Assembly (NCBI GenBank): GCA_020284085.1
Contig: JACEVL010005070.1
Span: 1,499,501 to 1,563,500, forward strand
Reading direction: 5' to 3'
DNA length: 64,000 nt
DNA from: Aporrectodea caliginosa
Taxonomy: Eukaryota > Annelida > Clitellata > Crassiclitellata > Lumbricidae
Positions 33,301-44,650 of the stretch are shown here, piece after piece. Below the pieces are notes generated by a model, which saw nothing but the letters and a program-made list of their open reading frames with translations, searched no databases and was not told the origin of the DNA. A program made the position numbers and the translations under genes. Numbering within the stretch: the first letter of the stretch is position 1; each line of letters starts with the position of its first letter.

Positions 33301-36300
33301 GTCCATTGATGATGATGGAGAAAGACTACGTGCCGCCGCCGATGAGTTGCCCGTAGAACAGAGTTATAATGGCAGTCGAAGACTGGTCTTCGTCAGGTTG
33401 ACAGCTGATCACACCATATGTACATGTACATGTAGGTTAAGTAGGTCTCGTACGCTTGCTCCTATATAGTGGTCTGCTCTGCTAAGAACATCCGTAAGTA
33501 GCCAAACGTGTCCCTCCCCGCGGATAGATAAATGGCTATATCCCGATGAACCGAAGTTCCTCGACGAACCTGGTTCGCCATTGCATAACCTAATCTAAGA
33601 CTTCTTCCGAAACTCTGGACTCGGCATTGGGCAAACGAATTCGGGGAAACACGTACGTGTAGGGCCTGCTACCAGCTGGCATAAATCAGATACTCCAATA
33701 ATACGGTGCCCTAATTTTAGCGATGAAAGTACGTAATGATGCTAGGCCTCGATGACTGGCTTTGCCTCGGCTTCATTACGTCAGTCCTGATTTCCGCGTC
33801 TTCGTCAGTCGTGTGTTAGCCTACATAGTTTCAGGCAGTTTGATAGAATCGCCTCCTCGTTTATTTAAATATAAAACCGTAAATTGTACTCTCTTACTTT
33901 TGGCAATCCGTTTAGCCCTCTGACCCAACTAGATGAGTGTTTGATCTCATGTGTGGCGTTGATCGTTTCATTTGTGATGATGAATCCTTGTAAAGCATTT
34001 CTTTAAAATTAGAAGCAAATACTAGAAATGGATCTCGATCGAACATTCTTTTAACAATGCAGAAACGACATCACACAATGTGCACGGGCGTATGCATATT
34101 TCTCATTAAATGCGCCTTGTAATTCTACTCTGTTGCAGTTCCACCAGAGATAATCGAAGATATGTCAAGCATCGACGTGACAGTTCAGGAGGGCGACACG
34201 GTGACGTTGACATGTAACGTGACAGGTGTCCCTCTGCCACACGTCACGTGGCAGAGGAAGTCAGTCATGAACAAAGCCATGTCCATCAAAGAAACGAAGA
34301 ACTGCAAACACAGAACCAGCGGACTAGGTAAGAGACATGATATTAACAGCCATTGATGCACAACATCCATTGGGAATTACATTGCAACAACTAATCTTTA
34401 ATAACTCGGTTTCAATAAATCATATATTCTGGAACGCATAGTTCATGTGTCAAGGGGAGAACTCAGAAGAAACTGCATAAGTAGGCAGTAACAAGGAATG
34501 TACTTAATTTTAGAGGAAAATGACCTGAGTATTATGGTGAAAGTGGGACTTAAATAGTCTGCAGGTAAATCATATTATAAAGGTGTCTAACCAATGCCAT
34601 TACTTATTCACACTCAGTTTTTCGAATTGTAAATCCGTCACAGTCAGAGTGCCTTCAATCGAATAAATGAGATTCTCAAGTTCTTAATTAACCCTCATCC
34701 GAACAAGGGGGTCTGGCCAATCAGAACTCGAGTGGCTAGGTGAGCAATTGGTGTAAATGACGCGAGATCTACCGGTTGAAATCATTACAGAAAACCAGTT
34801 GGCTCCGCATGTTTAATTTAAATTGATTTTTTAAGAATGAAAAGCGGCAGAAAGATCAAGGAAGAAGAGAGTATACGTACTTTCCTTTGTCCATGGAGCT
34901 GATTGTGTGATTGTGAACGACAATTAAATAGTTTAGGTGTAGTGATATTTACGATAGGTTAGACTGAGTTTAGTTTATGCAATGAAAGATCACTTTTCCT
35001 GGATTATGGAGAAGAAATTGAGAGTAGACTTGAGGCGATAGTTTGATAGATCCGCATGCACGAGAAAACGAGATGGCCTTTTAAGAGGGTAAGCTACTTT
35101 AGAGCAAATATTGGTCATATTTTTGCTGTTTGTAGATTTCGGTGCGTTGGGAATGACTTTAATCATTGACAAGGTGACGCGGCAATGCGACGATATTTAC
35201 GAATGCACGGCCAACAACGGAGTTCCGCCAACAGTCAGTCGCCAAATCAGAGTCACCGTCGAATGTAGGCACCTCTGAAATTCATAGCAGCCTCTCTTAG
35301 AACCAGTTTCTGCTCAGGTGTCCTTTATACAATGAAATTTCGGTCGCATACTCTCCTCTTAAGAAATCAAGCCTTTATATCCTGAACATTTTCTATCGTT
35401 TCTACTGTGAAGATGTTCACACAATTTGTGGAAAGGTTGTTGCTGTCCGATTTCAATTGTCATGCATCTGGTAAGTGAACAGGTAAGTGAAGTAAAGCTT
35501 CCAAATTCCATGTGGAGCGCAGGGGAGATGCTAATCAACTTCACAGTTTTTTCATCGATCACTGAACTACCGACCGGGACCATCTGCCACTAAGTGAATT
35601 TCTTCTTAATACGACACTGATTAACCTTCTCTAGAATCGGTGAAATTTAAAGTTGCGATTTATATAGGCATGTCTCTTCGTTGTCTGACACAGTGACTAT
35701 ACACTTGGTGATCTGCTAACGCCTCTCACATGTTATCCTACCAGATCAAACTTATAATCAACTTTCGGTGGTCAGATGTTTGTTTCCGGTGTTTCATCCT
35801 TCTACAAGTAATGTTTGCGGATTCCGAATTCGCTACCTCCAAGCTTTACACGACCCTTTCTTATATCTCAATTCGTAAACAATTGAAGTCATCTTCTTCC
35901 AGCTATACTCTGCTGAACTAATTATTTATCACGATGGTGGTGATGATGGTGGTGATGATGTTAGCAGCAATAAAAAAAATGGTAGCGATGGTGATGACTA
36001 TGATGATGATATTAATTTGTTACTGCTATATATATTCGTTGTTGTTGTTGGTGATTTCGTTGTTGTAGTCGCTCCCCAGATAGCGATGCCGAATCGGCGT
36101 ATTGGTCAGATGAAGGGAAGAGAGACGATCCTTGAGTGTGCCATCACCGCCTTTCCACACGCATCCAACTTTTGGGAGAAGGACGGACGGCGGATCACGA
36201 GCTCCATGAAGCACCGCATCGAAGCTTATGATGAGGGAGAACACACGCTCACTCTCAGCCTCCGCATCCACATCTCAGATGCAACGGACTTCGGAGAGTA

Positions 36301-39300
36301 CAAGTGTGTCGCTGCCAACTCACTCGGCCGTGACGAGGCCGGAATGGTGCTCTACGGTACCAACAATTATTGTCAGAAATTCTTGTCTTTACTAGCTGTT
36401 TGCCCGTCCTAAGACGGTTAAAATTTTTTGCTCACTGTGCTCTCTTCTGTTTACTGTGCTTTCTTCTGCTCCACTGTGGTCTCTTCTTTTCACTGTGCTC
36501 TCTACTGCTCACTGTGCTCCATTGTGCTCACTGTGCTCTCTACTGCTCGCTGTGCTCTCTTGTGCTCACTTCTGCTAACTCTGCTCTCTGTGCTATATTT
36601 GTCCTTAATAGTAGGCCCATCTGTTCTGTCTAAGGAAAGTTCAGTAGCAGTTGCTTCTTTAAGAGGGTGTGACGATCTCCTTATTTACGCATTACATTGT
36701 TAGCTGTGTATTGATATAAATATATATATAATTATTGTGCTAGCTGCTTATTAAACACTGTAGATGTTGATTAAGATATAATTATAATTTCCAGCACCTT
36801 AAGAACATGATTATATTTAGATAGGACAGGCAACAAAACGTTAAGTGGATTCGCGTTCTTGCTAACTGTATCTTTTCACCATCCAAATTAATCCAGACCG
36901 TCCTGCTGACCTCGCAACAGCGCTCGCCCAAGCCCTGAATTCGACATAAAGTTAGGCGACCTTTGAATTCAATTCAATTCAATTCAATTTTTCAATTTCA
37001 ATTCAATTTCAATTTTTCAATTCAATTTTTTTCAATTTTTTTATTGTTCCCAGAACCAACAAACAGAAATGAATAACATGAAACTATAGTAAATCAAATT
37101 TCAGACACAAAGTGTAGATGATTAGAGAAGTTTAACTATGCAGAGATGGTCTGAGGGAACAAAGGGCACACCCGAAGGGACGAGTCCCGCTGAATAGGGG
37201 CCTAATTGCAGTAATATATAGCAAAACTTACAGGTTATTTTCGTTAACTAAATGGACGGTAGGGGAATTCCAGCCCTACTCAACTAAATCAGGAAAATGA
37301 ACAGAAACAGAGAGAACCAAAAATCAGATGCTAACAAAACTAAGCACCGTCATAAAACACAAAGAAAACAGCAAGGCACTGCCAAGACAGGGAGCGTTCA
37401 GTACAACAAGCATTAAAGCCTTATAATTGTATCAGGCAGTACACTTTAAACTGATCAACAGGCAAACAATAGAATGAAACACAGCACTAAAAACTAGATA
37501 ATAATACTCATTGCGTGCGCACGGATCAAGTGTTTGAAATGAACGAGGCTCTTAACCTCACGAATGACCAAAGGAAGGTTATTCCAAACGTGAGGACCTT
37601 GGTATTTGATTGAATCGTCAAGTGTATGTTTCCGTTGCGACTTACCAGAGAGCGTAATGATCGTTTTTGTTATATTTCTTTCGCACTAAGACTTCCCTCA
37701 TCAACGGTAGGCTTCTACTGAAGTGGAAAGCTTCCATGGCGTTACCGACATTTTATAAAGAACTCTAGGCCTATATTAATTTTCACTTCCGCGATGTTGA
37801 CCGCGTCACTTATCAAACACTACAAGACAGATTCATTGGCCGAACGAAATTGCTAATGAAGTTAACGAATCCAAAATTGGTTGTTATTCAGACGCGTCTC
37901 TATCCTAGTGTTGCATTGCTTCTTCTCTTCCCGAAATGATCCGAATTCACACCGTCTCTCTGATTAATCCGCACAAGTCTTCAGATCAGAATAGAGAGTA
38001 GATGTCTAGTCCTACTAGTAAATACTGTTGTGTCTACTGCAGAATATCCGGACTCAGTAGATGGACGACCAGTGACGACGTCACCGGAAGTGAATGACCG
38101 TCTCCCTCCTAATCGGGATGGATGGACAACACACCAACCGTCACGTGACCTCAGTGCTGCTCCTGCTGACTTCCGCTCCGTTTCCACGTCTAAGCGGTGG
38201 CGAAATGAATTCCGTAACAATACGCATCAGTTCAAAAACGCGGACAAATATGGTCAGTATTTGTTGTGACATGGCAGTTCGATCTAGACTACTTGTGAAC
38301 AAAGTGGTTTACACGTCATTTTATAGTCTATATATAGAGCTTTTCTGAAGGTACATGTTTTGGGGTTTTATGGAATTTAAATATCCTCAATAAATGATCT
38401 AACGAGTATATCGACATTTACATTATCTACGCAGTTTATACGGTAGTTGGTGATAAATTATGCTCTATAGTGCCACGAGCAGAAACCTATAAACCATGCA
38501 ATATTGTTATGGAGTTTACCTTGGAAACGACATTTCACATAGGCTATTGTTACTGGAAAGCGATAAAATTTGATTATCTTATAAAATTGATAGGGATGCA
38601 GAAGCTTTGACTATTGACTTCGCTGCAACGCCTTTGGGAGTAGGACGACCTAAAAATGTTTGTGCTGAGATTCCTGATCAAGCAGTATCTTACATAATAC
38701 TAAACTGCAGTCTTTGCAGTCCATTTTTTATTCAACTCACATGGAAAGACATAGATACAGCCAAAATGTCGAAAACATGGCAGTGGTCAGTTAAAATGCG
38801 ATGTGCCGTTTCTACTAAAATGCTTCACTAAAAGGCAGGTGGACAATCTTATTTCACAACTTTGTTGCAGCACAGAGAATGGAAATTGTACTGAAAGAAA
38901 ATACCGGTGAACAGACAGAAATTATTTGTATACGAGACTTAACTACTAATTTTTCGCCTGCAATCCAACTTTAATCCTCGTATCTTCAGTAGACCGTTTA
39001 CACAACTCGTTGATTCACTTTGAAGAATCTCACCAATCGAAGCGAAGGAAATACAACCAGATCTTGGGAACATTAGTAGCATGCTCTCACCTCAGAAAGA
39101 GAAATTTCGGTCTGCTTTGGTGACATAGATGTTTGACTATTCTGTGGCGCTGGGATTTCTCTTCTATCCCACGGCAACTCCACCTACATCTTAATTTGCC
39201 TCTCTTCTGTCCGTAGCAACCTGTCCCCTTAGTCATCGACCTGTCTCTGGCAACCAACCTCCCTCCATTGACATTGTCTCCGCAACTGCCTATAGACGGG

Positions 39301-41556
39301 GGCAACCTGGTCAGTTACTGTAGCCTACTAGTAGCTTATATCTAAGAGGGGCGAGTCGAGCGGCCACCTTGAGCGACGCTGTCTAAAGGGCAATAAAATG
39401 ACAGCCAAATGAACTGTTTAGAGAAATGTGTGTAGGGCCTGTAATCATCTGTTCCACCTCTTTGGAACAAACTTCCGCCAGCACTACGACAAATATCTGA
39501 CCCATCCTACGAAGTCACCAAAACTCCACCTCTCGCTATCTCCACAGGTCTTTCACTCGAAACTGAAAACACTGCTTTTTGACAAATCGTATCCTGAATC
39601 CAACACTTCTCCCTGCCTACCTCGCCGTCTGAACACCAAACACCATCCACCTTAGCTGTCTCAACTCTCTGTTTTGACCCCTCTGCCTATTTTGTTTTGA
39701 TTGAGCGCCTGTAAATAAGCTGGTTCCCGCGACTTCGCTTTTGTGGGCGCTGTAGAAGTTCCGAGTTTATGATTATGATTATGATTATGATGTACCCTAA
39801 ACTTCAATGGTGATCACATAAAAGTCAATGAGCACCGGTCAAAAAGAGCCAAAGATTGTGCCGATATACATTAAATTGTGTTATTATTAGCTCGAAACCT
39901 ATCGAGTGTCGAAAACTGAGTTGAATCACTCTCTTTCCTGCTCTCTGAAACCCACTCGCCGTGTAGGCCTAATACACAGTGGCGTAAATCGTGGGGAGGG
40001 ACAGAGGGGGAACAGTCCCCAACGTTTTGACTGAGGCCTATATATCCCCCAAAATATGCAAAATCCAGCCTCCAAAAAATCTGTCCCCCAAACATATGTA
40101 TTGATTTTCGCCTCTGGTAATATAATATTGAAGCAGCCTTCTGTTCTGCTGTTATATATATCACTGGTCAACAAGCATTTTGCTACTGGGATTCTGACAC
40201 CTGTTCCTAACTAATTTTGATATGCTGATTCCAAATCCGGAAAGTTTTTGTCTATCACGTCCGCTGTTATAAGGTTTCTGGGATTCTTTCAGTTGAATAC
40301 GCCTACATGAACATAACTAAGCTACTCAGAATTTTAGAACTGTTCTTGGCCAAATTTTGGGCGCTGATTTAAATATGAAATCGAAATTTGTCTAGCACGT
40401 CAGGTTTTTTAGGTACGCATTAGTGAGGTTCTACACAATTGCGGATTCTCAACTAATACTATCAGTGAAAACACAGGATTAAAAATGTATGAGGCAATTG
40501 CTTCTGTGCTTGCACAAAAGATGCTGATTTCAAATATGAAATTGAAATTTAGCTAGCACGTCAGGTTTTTGAGGTACGCATCGCATAGTTCAAACTGCAA
40601 ATGTACCGCATTAATTTGCGGTTATGTAGAACCTCACTGATGCGTACCTAAAAAACCTGACATGCTAGTCAAATTTTGATTTCATATTTGAAATCAGCGT
40701 CCAAGTTTTAACTAGGAACAAATACGAAAGCAAATGCCTGGCATTGCGTGATACAGTTTTGATACTTTGCTTTCGCTGACAGTATATGAGCTGAGAATTC
40801 GCAATTGTGTAGAACTTCACTGAAGCGTAGCTGAAAAACCAGACGTGCCATCCAAATTTCGATTTCATATTTGAAATCAGCGTCCAAAGTTTAGCTAAGA
40901 ACAAGCACAAAATCCAATTCTTCTTACATTTTTAATATACTTTTCATTTGCTGTTAGTATGAATTGACATTTCGCAATTCCGTGGAAACTCACCGATGGT
41001 TACCTGAAAAACCTGACGTGATTGCCAAATTTCGATTTCATATTTGAAATCAGCACCCAAAATTTAGCTAGGAACAAGCGCAAAAGCAATGTCCGATACA
41101 TTTTTAATACTTTACTTTCTTTGATAGTACGAGTTGAGAGTTCGCAATTGTGTAAAACCTCACTTCTGAGTACCTAAAAAACCTGACGTGCTAGCCAAAT
41201 TTCGATTTCATATTTGAAATCAGCGCCTCAAATTTAGCCAAGAACAGTTCTAAAATTCTGAGTAGCAAACAAAAAATATTATTTTGTTGCCTAGTGTTAT
41301 GAACATTTGGTTATTTCTATTCAACCGTAAGCCTGTAATTATATTAGCCATCTCTAAGTTGTTTGGCGTTATAGGCCTACATGTTGTGTCTGGGTATAAT
41401 TTTCTGTTGACAGGAGGAGGGCCATCTATTGACGGTATCGTTGGGTCCCTAATTACGAACGGCAAAGACCAGACGAAGGCGCTCTGGCTGCTTCAGCTCA
41501 TTGGCTGTTTCGTCCCCACAGCCATCTACAATCAGTTCATGCGCTACATCATCTGA
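26610..41556 (+). CDS. Three-Ig-domain cell-adhesion protein, lachesin/IgLON type (5' incomplete)
   Basis: Eight exons (26610-26678, 29325-29431, 30868-31072, 34139-34327, 35136-35264, 36069-36356, 38043-38252, 41414-41556) join with matching phases to about 445 residues and a stop. An acidic Tyr-rich start (1-22) is followed by Ig1 (C49, W61, C109 with DDEGQYRC), Ig2 (C152, W164, C213 with DIYEC) and Ig3 (C256, W268, C312 with DFGEYKC), then a Pro/Ser/Arg-rich linker and a C-terminal hydrophobic stretch (ALWLLQLIGCFVPTAIY). The order, the LGKFKVAW junction in Ig1 and the VPPEI start of Ig2 match lachesin, neurotrimin and IgLON proteins, which are GPI-anchored or secreted surface proteins mediating cell adhesion in nervous tissue. 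The signal peptide exon is not in the called set. The C-terminus may be a GPI signal or a weak membrane segment. N-glycosylation sequons NVT occur in Ig1 and Ig2. Confidence 0.92.
27443..27482. repeat. Perfect 16-bp hairpin in an Ig-gene intron
   Basis: TCAGTTGCATGCATGG, an eight-base G-rich spacer, then CCATGCATGCAACTGA. Confidence 0.85.
28437..28552. repeat. (TA)n with 24-bp inverted repeat
   Basis: A TA run is followed by an arm at 28471-28494 (ATTACGTTTTATAACCTA plus TATATA), with its perfect complement at 28529-28552. The intervening segment repeats TTCTTCCTAACAA...ATTCGAAG from just upstream. Confidence 0.8.
28679..29017. mobile_element. Non-autonomous hAT-type element (MITE), 339 bp
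   Basis: The left end CAGGGATGGCCAACCCGCGG and right end GGTTGGCCACCCCTA are inverted repeats with a few mismatches. The flanks GCCTAAAA (28671-28678) and GCCTAATA (29018-29025) form an 8-bp target duplication with one change, the length expected for hAT. Subterminal CGGCCCGC words recur. There is no coding capacity. It sits in the intron before exon b. Confidence 0.85.
29325..29431 (+). CDS. Ig gene, exon b (first half of Ig1)
   Basis: Acceptor TTGTTTCAG. It encodes the A-B strands with PAFDVPIVNVTVVKSQTAVL and the first Ig cysteine, ending LGKFK. The donor is AAG|GCAAGT, a GC-type site; the nearby GT at 29421 would put a stop in the next exon. Leaves in phase 0. Confidence 0.88.
29560..29850. 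repeat. (CATA)n microsatellite
   Basis: A long CATA run with CATGCATG islands, in the GC-AG intron of the Ig gene. Repetitive Met/Tyr/Val/Cys and His/Thr/Tyr/Ile frames are artefacts. Confidence 0.95.
29875..29959 (-). mobile_element. 5'-truncated tRNA-SINE fragment
   Basis: Matches the 3' half of the SINE at 18067-18268 (AGCGCCCCTTCGAGATTTCTA, CAGAGGCGCTCCCGACTAC, CGGAGTTTCACGC). Flanked on both sides by CATA microsatellite. Confidence 0.8.
30316..30440. repeat. Compound (ATT)n(ATC)n(AGT)n microsatellite
   Basis: Three trinucleotide repeats in succession. Just upstream, GGCGCCATATAAACTGTCG resembles a SINE or non-LTR 3' end, so the run may be its tail. Confidence 0.85.
30868..31072 (+). 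CDS. Ig gene, exon c (second half of Ig1)
   Basis: Acceptor GAGTGCAG. Starts VAWLDHN (the core Trp) and carries WNLQIRDIRWDDEGQYRC, then NTNPVKSKLVMLHV, very typical of lachesin-type Ig1. Donor AAAG|GTACAC, phase 1. Confidence 0.95.
32236..32535. repeat. 27-bp minisatellite
   Basis: About ten copies of a 27-base unit made of GAAGAGGAGTAGAAATTGAA plus GGAGTGA, with shortened copies near 32445 and 32505. One frame reads RRGVEIEGV repeatedly because the period is a multiple of three. It lies inside an intron, with no evidence of coding. Confidence 0.92.
33085..33130. repeat. (CAG)n microsatellite
   Basis: CAG repeat with a single CCG interruption, in the intron before exon d. Confidence 0.85.
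34139..34327 (+). CDS. Ig gene, exon d (first half of Ig2)
   Basis: Acceptor CTGTTGCAG. Starts VPPEIIEDMSS and includes VQEGDTVTLTC and PHVTWQRK. Donor CTAG|GTAAGA, phase 1. Confidence 0.95.
35136..35264 (+). CDS. Ig gene, exon e (second half of Ig2)
   Basis: Acceptor GTTTGTAG. Contains MTLIIDKVTRQCDDIYEC and ends RQIRVTVE. Donor GAAT|GTAGGC, phase 1. There is an extra cysteine six residues before the conserved one. Confidence 0.93.
36069..36356 (+). CDS. Ig gene, exon f (Ig3)
   Basis: Acceptor GTTGTTGTAG. The whole third Ig domain in one exon: GRETILECAITAFP, NFWEKDGRRI, DATDFGEYKCVAANSLG. Donor CTACG|GTACCA, phase 1. Confidence 0.95.
36960..37690 (-). mobile_element. 5'-truncated non-LTR retrotransposon remnant
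   Basis: The minus strand encodes a C-terminal RT-tail block, IKYQGPHVWNNLPLVIREV then FKHLIRAHA, ending in a stop at 37494-37496. Towards 36960 the strand ends in (TTGAA)n, a typical 3' tail. It sits in the intron between exons f and g, antisense to the gene. Confidence 0.75.
38043..38252 (+). CDS. Ig gene, exon g (linker)
   Basis: Acceptor TGTCTACTGCAG, donor TATG|GTCAGT. It encodes about 70 residues rich in Pro, Ser, Thr, Arg and Asn with no domain. Such stalk regions separate Ig domains from the membrane anchor. Both phases fit the neighbouring exons. Confidence 0.8.
39430..39790 (+). mobile_element. 5'-truncated non-LTR retrotransposon remnant
   Basis: The + strand carries a degraded LWNKLPP-like start and SPQVFHSKLKTLLFDKSY, the terminal block of CR1/L2-type ORF2 proteins, with a frameshift. 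The 3' end GGGCGCTGTAGAAGTTCCG is followed by a (TTATGA)n tail. It lies in the last intron of the Ig gene. Confidence 0.75.
40321..41266. mobile_element. Foldback-like element with long repetitive inverted arms
   Basis: The left end GCTACTCAGAATTTTAGAAC (40321) and right end GTTCTAAAATTCTGAGTAGC (41266) are inverted, with similarity continuing for about 125 bp. The arms consist of tandem units of about 200 bp carrying ACCTAAAAAACCTGACGTGC and ATTTCGATTTCATATTTGAAATCAGCG. The left arm has about two units and the right arm about four. No transposase is present. Its right end lies about 150 bp upstream of the last Ig exon. No clear target duplication was found. Confidence 0.8.
41414..41556 (+). 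CDS. Ig gene, last exon (hydrophobic C-terminus and stop)
   Basis: Acceptor CTGTTGACAG. Encodes GGGPSIDGIVGSLITNGKDQ, then a mostly hydrophobic stretch ending FMRYII and a TGA. Gly/Ser residues before a hydrophobic tail suit a GPI attachment signal. A polyadenylation-like AATAAA lies far downstream at 42191-42196. Confidence 0.85.
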
Positions 41557-42002
41557 GGAGACGAACCATCGAGTCCTAATTCTGTTCGGCTGTTGCAATA
41601 ATCAAGTGTGAAAGAACCGAGGCTAATATCATATTCTTTGATGTGTGATCACTGTCAGGACAGACGATTTGAAGCAAAAACCATGACCAGGTTCGACTCG
41701 TATAGTGATTAATTCTGGCAGATATAGATATTGCACAAATGTCTGTTAATAGTTTAACACGTGCAATGTTTGAACTACAGAATCCATTGATGAGTTTCGT
41801 AGGCCCCACACAGCCATATTCTGAAGAATATAAACTGTTAACTTGTTCCTAGCATTATTTTCTGTGAAATATGCAACGCAACATAGGCCTACACGAAAGT
41901 AGTCAAGTGAACCATGTTTCGTATACAAGTATTAGATATGATCATGTGATTACGACTAGGCATTGCTATAAAATAGGTCACCACAGACAGGTCAGCGTAG
42001 GC

Positions 42003-42003
<1 letters not shown>
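41557..42003. other. 3' flank or UTR of the Ig gene
   Basis: No gene is seen. This is probably the 3' UTR and flank. A possible poly(A) signal AATAAA is at 42191-42196, beyond the AAT microsatellite. Confidence 0.4.
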
Positions 42004-42078
<75 letters not shown>

Positions 42079-42099
42079 CATAATAATAATAAGGTAAGC

Positions 42100-42135
<36 letters not shown>
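42004..42135. repeat. (AAT)n microsatellite
   Basis: AAT run with two short interruptions. Confidence 0.95.
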
Positions 42136-42305
42136 TAGGCCAGCGAGTTTTAATGTTGACACTGTAAACCGATTTACTAACATTCAGTCAAATAAAAAAA
42201 ATTTAAAACGCTACCGTGTTTTAACACCAATCTTAGTAATCTTACTGACAGCTTTGTTTTTGAGTAATGTTTACCTTTAGAGCGTTATTTACTATTATGA
42301 CATTC

Positions 42306-42478
<173 letters not shown>

Positions 42479-44001
42479 TCTTCTCTTACGTCACTGCTCT
42501 CTCTCTCTCTTCTGTTTGTTACGTCACTGCACTCTCTCTCTCTCTTCTGTTTGTTACGTCACTGCACTCTCTCTCTTCTGTTTGTTACGTCACTGCACTC
42601 TCTCTCTCTCTTCTGTTTGTTACGTCACTGCACTCTCTCTCTTCTGTTTGTTACGTCACTGCATTCTCTCTCTCTTCTGTTTGTTACGTCACTGCACTCT
42701 CTCTCTTTGTTTGCTACCTTAGGTTTATTCTTCTGTTTGTTACGTCACTGCACTCTCTCTTCTGTTTGTTACGTCACTGCACTCTCTCTCTCTTCGGTTT
42801 TTCGTTTGTTACGTCACTGCAACCTCTTTGCTACCTTCGGTTTATTCTCTTTGCTGTTAGGTCATTGCACTCTCTCTCTTCTGTTTGTTACGTCACTGCA
42901 CTCTCTCTTCTGTTTGTTACGTCACTGCACTCTCTCTCTCTCTCTTTGTAACCTTCGGTTTATTCTCTTTGCTGTTAGGTCATTGCACTCTCTCTCTTCT
43001 GTTTGTTACGTCACTGCACTCTCTCTTCTGTTTGTTACGTCACTGCACTCTCTCTTCTGTTTGTTACGTCACTGCACTCTCTCTTCTGTTTGTTACGTCA
43101 CTGCACTCTCTCTCTCTTTGCTACTCTTCTGTTTATTTCTTTGTCACTTAGGTCATTGCACATCTCTCTCTTCTGTTTGTTACGTCACTGCACTCTCTCT
43201 CTCTTTGCTACCTTCGGTTTATTCTCTTTGTTTGTTAGGTCATTGCACTCTCTCTCTCTCTTCTGTTTGTTACGTCACTGCACTCTCTCTTCTGTTTGTT
43301 ACGTCACTGCACTCTCTCTCTCTCTCTTTGTAACCTTCGGTTTATTCTCTTTGCTGTTAGGTCATTGCACTCTCTCTCTTCTGTTTGTTACGTCACTGCA
43401 CTCTCTCTTCTGTTTGTTACGTCACTGCACTCTCTCTTCTGTTTGTTACGTCACTGCACTCTCTCTTCTGTTTGTTACGTCACTGCACTCTCTCTCTCTG
43501 TTTGTTACGTCACTGCACTCTCTCTCTTTGCCATCTTCGGTTTATTCTTCTGTCTGTTACGTCACTGCACTCTCTCTCTCCTCTCTCTTCTGTTTGTTAC
43601 GTCACTGCACTCTCTCTTGCATTCTCTGCACTCTCTTCTATTTGTTACGTCACTGCACTCTCTCTGTTTTGCCATCTTCGGTTTATTCTTCTGTCTGTTA
43701 CGTCACTGCACTCTCTCTCTCTCTTCTGTTTGTTACGTCACTGCACTCTCTCTCTCTCTCTCTTGCTGTTTGTTACGTTCTCTTCTTCTGTTTGTTACGT
43801 CACTGCAGTCTCCTCTCTCTTCTGTTTGTTACGTCACTGCATTCTCTCTCTCTTCTGTTTGTTACGTCACTGCACTCTCTCTCTTCTGTTTGTTACGTCA
43901 CTGCACTCTCTCTTCTGTTTGTTACGTCACTGCACTCTCTCTCTTCTGTTTGTTACGTCACTGCACTCTCTCTCTCTCTGTTCTGTTCTTCTGTTTGTTA
44001 C

Positions 44002-44053
<52 letters not shown>

Positions 44054-44398
44054 GTTTGTTCCGTCACTGCACTCTCTCTCTCTCTGTTTCTCTCTTTGCT
44101 CTCTCTCTCTTCTGTTTGTTACGTCACTGCACTCTCTCTTCTGTTTGTTACGTCACTGCACTCTCTCTTCTGTTTGGTACGTCACTGTTTGTTACGTCTC
44201 TCTCTCTCTCTTCTGTTTTGTTCACGTCACTGCACTCTCTCTTCTGTTTGTTACGTCACTGCACTCTCTCTTCTGTTTGTTACGTCACTGCACTGCACTC
44301 TCTGCTCTTTGCCATCTTCGGTTTATTCTTCTGTTTGTTACGTCACTGCACTCTCTCTCTCTTTGCCATCTTCGTTTTATTATTCTGTTTGTTACGTC

Positions 44399-44433
<35 letters not shown>

Positions 44434-44447
44434 TCACGTCACTCACA

Positions 44448-44509
<62 letters not shown>

Positions 44510-44650
44510 CGGTCTGTTACGTCACTGCACTCTCTCTCTCTTCTGTTTGTTACTTCACTGACTCTCTCTCTCTCTCTCTCTCTTCTGTTTGTTACGTCCC
44601 TGCACTCTCTCTTTGCCACCTTCTGTTTTTTCTTATGTTTTACTGATCTG
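42479..44650. repeat. Minisatellite with more than 40 copies of TTACGTCACTG
   Basis: Units of roughly 29-40 bp built as TCTGTTTGTTACGTCACTGC plus a variable CT run. I count roughly 45 exact TTACGTCACTG by eye, plus variants (TTAGGTCATTG, TTCCGTCACTG). Some units carry TTTGCCATCTTCGGTTTATT. A (CA)n run interrupts at 44403-44431. Long open frames (up to 547 codons, Leu/Ser/Cys-rich) span it in all three + frames and are artefacts of the repeat. TTACGTCA is a CRE-like bZIP-binding core. Confidence 0.93.

Noticed and set aside
39976..40110. Complete DNA transposon starting CAGTGGCGTAAATCG
   Set aside because: No matching right terminus or target duplication was found; kept only as a possible lone end.
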